Positions 20,975 to 30,200 of a stretch of 64,000 bases of DNA are shown one piece after another. Within the stretch, counting starts at the first letter, position 1; every line of letters starts with the position of its first letter. Below the pieces are notes generated by a model that was not told the origin of the DNA, made no database searches, and saw nothing but the letters and a program-made list of their open reading frames with translations. The stretch spans positions 496,001 through 560,000 of the forward strand of contig NC_082613.1 of assembly GCF_030936135.1 (NCBI RefSeq), written 5' to 3'. A program made the translations under genes and the position numbers. This DNA comes from Gavia stellata. Taxonomy: Eukaryota; Chordata; Aves; Gaviiformes; Gaviidae.

Positions 20975-21700
20975 ACAGACATGGGATAGAGCTGTATGCT
21001 GGTTTTTAATGTTCCTAAGAACTAGGAAACAGAAATCAAAAATAGACTTTGCTCTTCTTGATAAAAGTAATAAAATGGTTAGCGGTGTTAAATTAATCCT
21101 TACAAAACAAAACCCAAGGAGGTTAAATAAAGCCCGGAGGCTCCGCATAAAAACCACAACGACTACAAAACAGCTGCAAAGACGTCTTTACACACCAAAG
21201 AAACTCCTCTCCTCCGCTCCTCCCCTTTACGGTACACAGCGTCAGTGAACACGGGACTCACACATGTGGGAAAGAAACACGGATGCGATGGGAGCAGCCC
21301 TGCGAGGAGCACGGGCGCCACGGACAGAACTATTTACACTATGGACATGGAGCTGTGCTGGTGCCAGTCCGGCCGCAGGAGCCCCCGGGCTCTGCCCGCC
21401 CTTCTCCTGTTGGCGCCGGGCTGCGGCCAGCTGCCGGGACCCCTCCAGCCACGGCGCTGGGCGCCGAGCACTCGCGTTTCCTTAGTTGGGGTTAGTGTCC
21501 CGGCTGCTGCTTTGCTTTTGGCCCAGTTCCTGCTCTTTGTCCGCTGTAGAGGAGGAGGACGAGGAACTGATGGTCTGGCCTGAATGCTTATAGGCTGCAA
21601 TGAGCTCCTGCAGCCGCTCGGGTGTGAGCTCCCACTTGGCAAAGCCTGCACTGTTCTGCAAGGGAGGCAACAGGCGCTGAGCATCTCCCTGTGGTCCAGG
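20975..21700 (-). pseudogene. Second copy of the PCIF1 terminal exon and 3'UTR
   Basis: Read on the minus strand, 21655-21482 encodes a diverged copy of the PCIF1 C-terminus, from [19 protein letters not shown] through the Ser run to TNPN and stop. 21460-20990 is almost identical to the distal PCIF1 3'UTR at 26830-26360, including the ATTAAA signal. Relative to PCIF1 the copy lacks 52 bp of exon start, deleted between two TCTGCA repeats (27411 and 27463 in PCIF1). This leaves an intact polypyrimidine tract and CAG acceptor at 21656 fused to the shortened exon. About 375 bp of the PCIF1 3'UTR (26840-27213) has no counterpart. Intron sequence is included, so the copy arose by DNA duplication, not retroposition. 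It may be inert or serve as a 3' exon for the upstream RING gene. No stop interrupts the retained frame. Confidence 0.85.
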
Positions 21701-21804
21701 CACACTGCCACGCTGTGGGTCAGGGAACACCCATACCCCAAGGGACAATGCTCCAAGGTGCCCAAAGCCTCTCTGGCGTGGGCACAGGGCTCAGCCGCGC
21801 AGGG

Positions 21805-22530
21805 TCAGGAGTGAGGGAACCCGAAGACCTCCCGGCACAGACACTGGCAGAGGCTGTAGACAATGCAGAGGAGGAGGGTGGAGGGCACGAGGCTGACCAG
21901 GACGATGCCCAGGCTGTGGTGCTCGATGAGCAGGAGGTAGATGCCGAAGGGCAGGGAGCTGAAGTAGAGGAGGCAGAGGACACCCAGGATGAAGCGGGGA
22001 ACGGCTCGCCACCCCCAGGAGCGGCACTTCTGCCCGGGGCCGTGGCAGGGCAGCGTGCCCAGGCTGGCAGGGCGGTACAGCCGCACCACCTCCAGCCCTC
22101 CCAGGCCCTCCGGTGGGGCCACGTCCTCTGGCACCTCCAGGATGGTGACCACCAGGCAGTCCGGGCCGGGAGCAGGCTCCAGCACGCTGGGGCAGAGGAG
22201 GACCTCAGGGGACCGGGAAGGACCCCGCTTCTTGGCCCGGTCACGGCCTGTCAGCAGTGCCAGTGCCTCACCGTCGTCCTGCAGCTGCTGCACATCCCCA
22301 CCGGGCACCGGGCTGTGCCGGCGGCAGAAGGGGCAGCGGAGCTGCCGGGGCGACGTGTCCCCCAGCGCCACCATCTTGTGCAGGCACTTGGCACAGAGGC
22401 GGTGGCCACAACGGAGCAGCTTGGGTCTGCGGGCACGGGCATCGTAGCGGCTGTAGCAGATCTTGCACTCCAGCTCGGGGGCCACGAGCGCTGGCGGCTG
22501 AGGCCCCCGCTCGCCGTCCTGCTGGGCCAT
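21805..22530 (-). CDS. RNF182-like membrane RING-finger E3 ubiquitin ligase
   Basis: Single coding exon of 241 aa (human RNF182 is 247). A C3HC4 RING occupies residues about 19-67 (CKICYSRYDARARRPK, then CGHRLCAKC, then CPFC). Toward the C-terminus are two hydrophobic helices, FILGVLCLLYFSSLPFGIYLLL and LGIVLVSLVPSTLLLCIVYSL, as in RNF182. Shared landmarks include LYFSSLP, GIYLL, VSLVPS and a closing Cys-rich CQCLC. It would attach ubiquitin to membrane substrates, probably in endosomal or lysosomal membranes by analogy. True RNF182 is elsewhere in vertebrate genomes, so this is likely a paralogue; no gene symbol is given. The ATG at 22530 is the first before the RING. Splice donors on the minus strand at 22778-22782 and near 23030 suggest noncoding 5' exons in a CpG island. 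No AATAAA was found between its stop and the duplicated PCIF1 tail. Confidence 0.85.
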   Translation of the reverse strand: MAQQDGERGPQPPALVAPELECKICYSRYDARARRPKLLRCGHRLCAKCLHKMVALGDTSPRQLRCPFCRRHSPVPGGDVQQLQDDGEALALLTGRDRAKKRGPSRSPEVLLCPSVLEPAPGPDCLVVTILEVPEDVAPPEGLGGLEVVRLYRPASLGTLPCHGPGQKCRSWGWRAVPRFILGVLCLLYFSSLPFGIYLLLIEHHSLGIVLVSLVPSTLLLCIVYSLCQCLCREVFGFPHS

Positions 22531-22639
22531 GCTTCCAGAAGGCTGGCTGGGGGCTGTCCAGGCTGGGTGGGGCGGCGGGGGGAGAGGGAAGCCACTGTGA
22601 GAGAGAGCTCGGGGGGCAGGTTCCTGGGCCCTGCTGCAT

Positions 22640-23460
22640 CCCATGGGCAGGGTCCTGGCCAGCCCTTGGGGCTCCATGGCAGAGCGGGGCCGGGGAAGCG
22701 GGGCGCCGGCAGCAGCCCCCCTCCCAGGGCCGGCACAGCCTGGCTCCAACCACCGGCTGGTGCCGCCAGCGCCGGGACTCACCCCCGTCCTGGCCTCCGT
22801 GTCTGGGTGGGAGGGAGAGAGCTTTCCCAGGGGCCGGGGCCGGCTGCAGGGGGGGGGCCCGGCCCCGGGTGCAGCTTCTCCCTCCCCATGCGCGCAGGTC
22901 CGCGGGGCCCCGGGGCAGGGCCGGCTCGGGACACCGGGCTCCGCTGGCTGCGGGGACCCCCCTGCCCTGCAGCCCCCCGCCCACAGCCCCGGGCAGCGGG
23001 GCGGGCAGGCTCCCAGCCCGCGCCCCCCCGTACCTGCGGTCCGCGCCGGGGCTCCTGGGTGGGACGCGGCCGTGGGTCGGTTCCCGGCCCCGCGGCCCCG
23101 GCTGCCGGCCTGTCCGCGGAGGCAGGCAGGGTGCCGGGCAGGGTGCCGGCGGCGGCGTGCGCCCCATGGAGAGGCGTGGGGCGCGCTGCCCGCCACGCTG
23201 CGGAGGCAGCCCCGGCGCGGGGGCCGCCAGCATCCTCCGCGGCGTTGGCCTGGCAACGCGGCGCGGGAGGCGGATGCTCGGCCGGCCGGGGCCGGTGGCG
23301 TGCGGGGCCCCGCTCGGGCGGGATCAGGCCCCCCCCGCGCCCAGGGCACAGCCCCGGGCCCCCGCTGCGCCCTGGGCGCGGGTGGGTGCGGGTGGTCGGT
23401 GCGGCTCCCTGCAGCCCCGCAGCCCCTTCGCTCCCGGGCAGCCCCGAGAACGCTCCTTCC
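22640..23460 (-). promoter_or_regulatory. CpG-island promoter of the RNF182-like gene
   Basis: A dense CpG stretch lies directly upstream of the RING gene on its strand. It holds two minus-strand donors: GTGAG at 22778-22782 and GTACGG near 23030. Either could end a noncoding first exon spliced to an acceptor just ahead of the 22530 ATG. No TATA box was seen. Confidence 0.5.
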
Positions 23461-23466
23461 CTGGCC

Positions 23467-23482
23467 GGGGGGGGGGGGGGGG
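23467..23482. repeat. Run of 16 guanines
   Basis: An uninterrupted G16 tract within GC-rich DNA. It can form a G-quadruplex and is a likely length-variable or error-prone site in an assembly. Confidence 0.9.
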
Positions 23483-23499
23483 CTGCAGGCGGCTGCAGA

Positions 23500-26015
23500 A
23501 CGGGGTCCCGAGGGCTTCCGCAGCACGGGCAGACCCTCTGCCCTTCCCGGGCCCGGGAACGGGCGGCTCCCGCTCGACTCCAGGGAGAGAAGCGGCTTCA
23601 GGCACGAGGTGTCCGGCGGGGAGGGCTCTGCACGCCCGTCCCGGGGCCCAGCGTGTCGCCCGCAGGACGGGGAGTCCCGCGGTGCAGAGAAACGCTCGGT
23701 GCCGCCAGCGCGTGCCCCGCCACCTTGCCCCACTCCTGCGACCTAGGGAGCCAGGGCTGGGGGCTCCTGGGGGCTCCGGCATTTGCCAGGGCCAGGCTGG
23801 GCACGCCAAGCCCTTGACACAGCCCTCTCCATGGCTGGGTCTCCCCAGCCCGTCCCAAATCCCCCCCGCCCCGGCTGCAGGCCCTGCAGGGGTGTTTCCA
23901 GCAGCCCCGAGGGGCAGCAGCCGTGAGAGACCCACCGCCGCTGCCCAGGGCTGACAGCGAGGTTGGCAGCACTGATTCCTACCCAGCACAGGCAGGACAA
24001 ACCTCCCTCCTGCTGCGCTGCCGGCCAGGAGAGCAGCAGCAACCACCCACCACCGGCAGCAGCACTTGTGGGGGTGTCAGTGGGGACCCTACGCAGCGAC
24101 AGCTGACCCAGGGACACACCTGAGCCCAGGCGCTGCCAGGGGTTTCCAGCCCCTCGTCAGTGACAGGGTCACACCTTGCTGCTCTCAGCCCCCTCAGGGC
24201 ACAGGACAGGATGTCTAGGTAATTTAAGAGGAAAATTACACTTTTTTTTCCTCCACGCAGGGCTCTACCCGGTTCACTCAGCTCTGCGAACTGCCCAGGT
24301 AATTACTGTCCACACCCTGACGAGCGCAGTGCTGGGCTGCAGCTCTGGCCCGTGCCAGAGCAGCCACTTGGGCTGGAGCTGCCCAGGGCAGCGTTAGCGG
24401 GGGGCCCTTTAGTTCAAACTGTCAAGGTTTGGCAGTCTGAAAGGATTTAGTCCAGGTGACCAGGCAACGTCCAGCTCCCAGTGTGACCGCTGACCTTGTC
24501 CCCCCAGTCCTGCTCATACCCTTCACCGTTCCCAGCTGCATCGCCGGGCTGCCCGCACCACCACAGCCCGTCGCACAGCCCTTGCTGGCCTGCCCTCGGT
24601 CACCTGCCCTCGGCTTCACCCTTGGTACGGCTCCGCTGGGCAGCGAGCAGCCCCGAGCACTGCAGGATGGCCACCACCGACTGTTTCGGTGGGAAGTGTC
24701 ACGTCCTGTCTGGGCATTGGGCTGATGGGGTTGCCCCGTGGCAGCCAGCCTTGCTGCCTCGAGGGTCGGGCGGCTCAGTCCTTGCAAGCAGAACCTGCTC
24801 CTTGTCCCGGCCATGCACCCCCAGCCCCTCCACCCTGACTGGACCCTCCTCCAGCTGTCGCTTCGTCCCTGCGCTCCTCCAGAGCCAGAGCCCACCAACC
24901 TCCGCAGCTGGGGCTCAGCTCTCTGCAATTAAATATGTAACAAGGTAATGGGCCATCACCCGAGCAAGCAAAACAAAGGACTCGGTGAGGACTGACCAAG
25001 GAGTAGGTTTGCTGACCCTTCCTAGCACCAGTGTGCACGTCTCTGGTCACCTGCACTTCGGAAGCAGCCTGTCTTGGCTCAAAATAATGAATAAAAGGAA
25101 AAAAAGGCTTTACAAACGGCTGCTTTCACTGCCGGAGTTCCCAACTGTCCCAAGTGTCATTAAAGGAGGTCAATGATCTCCTCCCTTCTGTTGTTGAAAG
25201 CATCCCTGGAGAGCTGCAGAGATACTGGGAGCAGGCTGAGCAGGCAGCACGTGGGGCTGGGCTGTTCCTGCCCACCGCAGAGCAGCAACGGCACTGCCAC
25301 AGCACCGGTGCTGCTGGCTGCTAAGCGCCATGTGCACAACACGGACCCAGGATTCATGGCACTTCCTCATCTCCTGGCTTTTAACTAATAAACCTTGCGA
25401 CCTGTTTGATCTGTGCTGAGAAATGCAGCCCCACAAGGCTGCAGGATTACAGACTTCCAAGCAGTGCTAACCCACGCCAGAGCCATTTTCCTTTGGAAGA
25501 GCAAAACCCAGTTGGGAGGACAGGCTTCCACAGTGCCTGCAGCCCATCCAGAGGCAGCGGGGGCTCTAGAGGTAAAGCCGGGAAATCCCCAAACCCCCGA
25601 AAAGCTGGGTCAGAGAACTACCACTCCTTTTAACCCCCAGAGCCGCCCTCACCTCATTAGGCCGCAAGAAAGTGGTAGTAGTAAACGATTCTTCAATCCA
25701 ACAGCCAGGGACTGGATGAGATCGATGGCTGGAAGCTGAAGCAAGAGCAGTCCAGCCAGGGAAGGTCTGCACTTCGGGAGCGTGGTGCATCAACCCCCAG
25801 GCTGCTCCATCCAGGAAATCTCCCCACTCACCGTGGACATTCCCCCCCCAGGCCAGTGTTAGGGACTGCCCACAGGAAAGCCCAGCCGAGCTGTCTCAGC
25901 ACCGCACCAGTCGCTGCTCCACACCGATGAGGCTGCGCCTGCAACACGGCTCAGCCTGGGCCTCCCCGATGGGGGCGCGAAGGGCTACCACAGCGCCGAG
26001 AGCCCCGGAGCAGAG
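23500..26015. other. Intergenic region, no gene recognised
   Basis: The CpG-rich start grades into mixed sequence. AT-rich patches occur near 24215-24250, 24915-24990 and 25080-25190. No convincing exon, RNA gene or repeat was identified apart from the CR1 fragment that follows. Confidence 0.5.
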
Positions 26016-26017
26016 AC

Positions 26018-26252
26018 CTCGTGAGGAGAGGCTGAGAAGCTGGGCAGCTCTGCCCTGAAGAGGCTGAGGGCGATTACAGCTGCCTGCACTTCTTGGAGGG
26101 CCATTACAGGGAAAAGAAAGCCAAACTCTTCACAATAGCAGCAGACAATGAACCAAGAGGGTGGTGGTCAAGTTGCTGTAGAGGGTTCACGTTGTTGTTA
26201 GGAAAACAAATTCACTGTGAGGGCACTGCAGCATGGAATGGGTCAGATGCCA
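26018..26252 (+). mobile_element. Fragment of a CR1 LINE (3' part)
   Basis: The stretch from GAGGAGAGGCTGAGAAGCTGGG through GGAGGGCCATTACAGGGAAAAG, GCCAAACTCTTCACA and AGGAAAACAAATTCACTGTGAGGG to GCATGGAATGGGTCAGATGCC follows the familiar 3' end of avian CR1 elements, with small gaps. It is a truncated, diverged copy lying just downstream of the PCIF1 3' end. CR1 is the dominant LINE of birds, turtles and crocodilians, which supports the host assignment. Confidence 0.75.
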
Positions 26253-26376
26253 GATTGTTCTGAAAAAAACCCCCCAACATTCTTCTACCTTTCAGCCAGA
26301 GTGAGACAGAGGCGAGGGCAGGGGGTGACCACAGAGAAGGAAAGGCAAGGACACGGGGCAGAGCTGTATGCTGGTT

Positions 26377-26382
26377 TTTAAT
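26377..26382 (-). terminator. PCIF1: Polyadenylation signal of PCIF1 (ATTAAA)
   Basis: On the minus strand ATTAAA closes a 3'UTR of about 840 nt after the stop at 27214-27216. The same signal occurs in the duplicate at about 21004-21009. Confidence 0.65.
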
Positions 26383-27213
26383 GTTCCTAAGAACTAGGAA
26401 ACAGAAATCAAAAATAGACTTTGCTCTTCTTGATAAAAGTAATAAAATGGTTAGCGGTGTTAAATTAATCCTTACAAAACAAAACCCAAGGAGGTTAAAT
26501 AAAGCCCGGAGGCTCCGCATAAAAACCACAACGACTACAAAACAGCTGCAAAGACGTCTTTACACACCAAAGAAACTCCTCTCCTCCGCTCCTCCCCTTT
26601 ACGGTACACAGCGTCAGCGAACACGGGACTCACACATGTGGGAAAGAAACACGGATGCGATGGGAGCAGCCCTGCGAGGAGCACGGGCGCCACGGACAGA
26701 ACTATTTACACTATGGACATGGAGCTGTGCTGGTGCCAGTCCGGCCGCAGGAGCCCCCGGGCTCTGCCCGCCCTTCTCCTGTTGGCGCCGGGCTGCGGCC
26801 AGCTGCCGGGACCCCTCCAGCCACGGCGCTAGGTGCCGAGCACTCGCGCTTGCCATCCGTCCCTCCATCTGTCCCGCCGTCCTTCCGCCCGTGCGTGCGA
26901 CCCAGCTCTGGCTGCCCCCTCCCTCGGCGCTCCGGCGTCGGAGGGGCTGCCTGCTCCTCCTCCCGTGCCACGCTGGGTTCCCTTGCCCTCCGGCGAGGGC
27001 TGCAGCTGAGCCCCCTCTCCCGGCCGGCAGCCGGGTGCTCCCCAGCGCTCCTGGGCGGGGGCGGTGTGCAGTTCGCAGAGGAAAGCAGGTGCCGTGGAGC
27101 TGCTGCGCAAGAGTCCCCTGGGCCGGTGCTATGAAGCCAGCAGTCTCTCCACTGCCCCGGCAAGCCTCCTTGGGGACGCCGGCACCTCCCCTGCTGCCTC
27201 GCACCTCTGCACC

Positions 27214-30200
27214 TTAATTAGGGTTAGTCTCCCGACTGCTGCTTTGCTCTCGGCCCAGCTCCCGCTCTTTGTCTGCTGTGGAGGAGGAGGAGGAGGATGA
27301 CGAGGAGGAGGAGGATGAGGAGCTGAGGGTCCGGCCTGAATGCTTGTAGGCTGCAACAAGCTCCTGCAGCCGCTCCGGCGTGGGCTCCCACTTGGCAAAG
27401 CCCGCACTGTTCTGCAGGAAGAGGACGGCTGTGTTGTGCACGGCCTTGTAGTACATCTCCTCTCTGCAAGGGAAGGCAACAGGCACTCAGCACGTCCCCT
27501 GGCCCACCCGCCCAGAAGTCGCACAACTGCCACCCAGATCCACCTCCTAGCACCTGCCATTCCTCTTCCTGCATGTCATGTTTAGGACACGTATTCATCT
27601 CTGTCCTTTTCTCTCATTATTCTGAGGAAAAAAGCAGGCAGAATGCAGTGTTGGGCATTTCTTTGTAAAGGTGGAGGCTCGCAAACTTTCAGAGGAGCAG
27701 CACTGATGCTGCACACCCACGTAGCTCTCTACCAGCATGTGCACCGGGACATCGCTGTACCTGCAGGAGACTCATCACGGTAAGGCTTCAGTCGTAACCA
27801 GGTACAGAGTACTTAGTGTTTAAGCACTTGTTGCTTAGCTTCAACTTGCTGCTTAAACAGCAGACCAACGGCCGGCTTGCTCTGCTGAGGACCAAGGTCC
27901 TACCTGCCCCTTGCCTCTGCTTCCCCCCGAGGGACACCGAATTGCTGCGGCATTTGGCAGCCCAGGAAACGCTGCTCAGCTGGCTCACCAGACCAGAGGG
28001 CTGGCAGAGGAGCACAGATGATCATCACAGCACCACATGTACAACCTCTTCAGACTGGATGCGTACCCAAGGAATACACCACTCACAAGCTTTTTGTTAG
28101 TGAAATACCTCAGTAGTCGTTAAACGAATGTGAAATTCACAATGCTCTGTATGCCTATCTTAAAAATCCGGCGTGATTATGCACTGCGTTTTTCCTTGCC
28201 TGCTCCCTGCTTCCCACTGATTTCAACCTGGGATAGGGTATTTCTGTCATACGGCTTCAGAAACGCATTCCCAGAAGGACCTGAGAAAAAAGGCCTACTT
28301 TTTGCAGACGTGCTGAGACCCGCTGCGGTATTCGTGATCAAAGGCTGGAAGGATGAGCTGGTGCCGCTTGAACTTGCTCTGCTCCATGCGGGTCAGGGCT
28401 GGTGTAGGAGGGTCCCGCCACTCGGGGATGAAGACGATAAAGGAGAGAGGCTCACTGGAGTTCTCCAGCAGTTTCTAGTTCAACAAGAAAACGAACAATC
28501 TCAGCGGTGGCTGAGCAATGACATGTCTAATGAGTTCTACTGAAAGGAAACATTCCTGCTTCTAGAGCGGTGCTGCAGCAGTCACCGTCCTTTGCATTCT
28601 GCATTACAGCCCTGCTGTGAGGGTGCAGGAGCAGTGGGGAGAAGAGGACTGACTGCACAGCTCCACTCAAGACAACTCCACAGGTGAGCGAACATACCTC
28701 AAAGTGAGAGACCATGGCATCCATCAGCTCCTCACAGAACGGAGGATTTGCCTCAAAAGAGCCACTTATAGGGAAGAAATCCAGGCACGGGCTGGAGGAA
28801 AAAGGCAAAGATCCGTATCAGAGAGGCTAAAATTCTAATTTTCACACCTTAAAAAGCATCCGTTTCCTCAGAAAAGGCAGTCATACTCTCAGAAAGCCTG
28901 AACTCCCAGCAGCACAGGGCCTGTCACTTCTAACAGCAGGACTGGTCACTGGGCACACACTCCACCTGCAGTCACTGAAGGTGGCTGCTGATTCAAGCTG
29001 ACTGCTCGAGGGCCCAAGTCTCCCATTCTTCAGAACAAGGGCAAGCGCTGGCAGACCTACAAACTGCGTTATTTCAGGGACCAGAGCCCTAACTAGACGA
29101 ACGGCACACTCCTGATGGTTTCACAGCCAGTCTGTGTCCACTCACTGCCTTTAGGCAGGCCTGAAGTACACATCCTTCTGAGCAGACATCACACAACCAG
29201 CTACCGCCCTGAACGCACAGACACGTCAGCCTGTCTTGAGTCATCGCACATGCACGCACCCACAAAGAAACACAGCAAGGGCACCGGAACGTAAGACTCA
29301 CCCCCTGGATCCAAAATACCCGTCTGTATCCAAGAAGGCCGAACAGTACTGTTTAAAATAGCAATTCAGGGGCGAGGCAAAGCATTCAAAACTCACTCCA
29401 AAGAGCTTATGGAGGGCTTCGAAGACGTGCACAGGAAGTGCCCCCTGCAGACCAGTTCCTTCGTACAGACCCACACCGAACATCATCTGAGGAGAGCAAA
29501 CCCTGGTGAGCCATGCCTGCACTCGCTGTTCCTGCTGCTCCCTTCACTGACCACGGACCCAGGGCCACACGTCCATGCACCCACTCCTCTAGGTATGCAG
29601 GGCCCCCTCGTCCTTTCTCAAATTCGTGTAGGTCCCCTGCATGTACCCAAGAATGCTCTTTAGATATTTCATCCAACTCAACCCCCACAAACTGTCAATT
29701 TTCACATATATCCCCCATGAACCTTCAGCTGGCCCTCAGAGTCAAGAACTACTGAAGGTTTCTTTCATAAAAATTTATCTTTACCACCCCTGAGGTCTCC
29801 TGTCAAGATCACAATTGCTCCCCAGACTGCAGTCCTATCTCAAAACAATGGGAGCAGACAATGGACCCAGTTTAAGCCCTATTTCGCATCAAGCTCTTAG
29901 AGCTGTGGACCTCCTCCAGAGCAAAGACAAGTTCAGTTCCCCACTAAGGCTTTCTGATGTGCAACAACTGTGATGAGACAGTACCTGATACCGACGGAGA
30001 AGGCACCAAACCCTGGGCAGAAACTTTTCAAAGCCAGAGTCGTCAATGCAACTGTACCGATAGAGAAGCCACTGGAAGAGAAAGCCCAGACATTACACAC
30101 AAGCAGAATCAACAAAGCTAAGACAGTACACAAACATACCATGACAGGGAGAGGGACACTGATGAACAAGAGGAGCAGGTGGGGCTCTGCATGGAGGCTT

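Noticed and set aside
20975-21700. PCIF1 tail copy as a processed (retroposed) pseudogene
   Set aside because: It includes intron sequence upstream of the exon and lacks a poly(A) tract at its 3' end. Weak homology also continues past the polyadenylation site into flanking DNA, so a DNA duplication fits better.
21691-23954. Long plus-strand frames opposite the RNF182-like gene
   Set aside because: They are antisense to a clear RING protein and its CpG island and have low-complexity composition.
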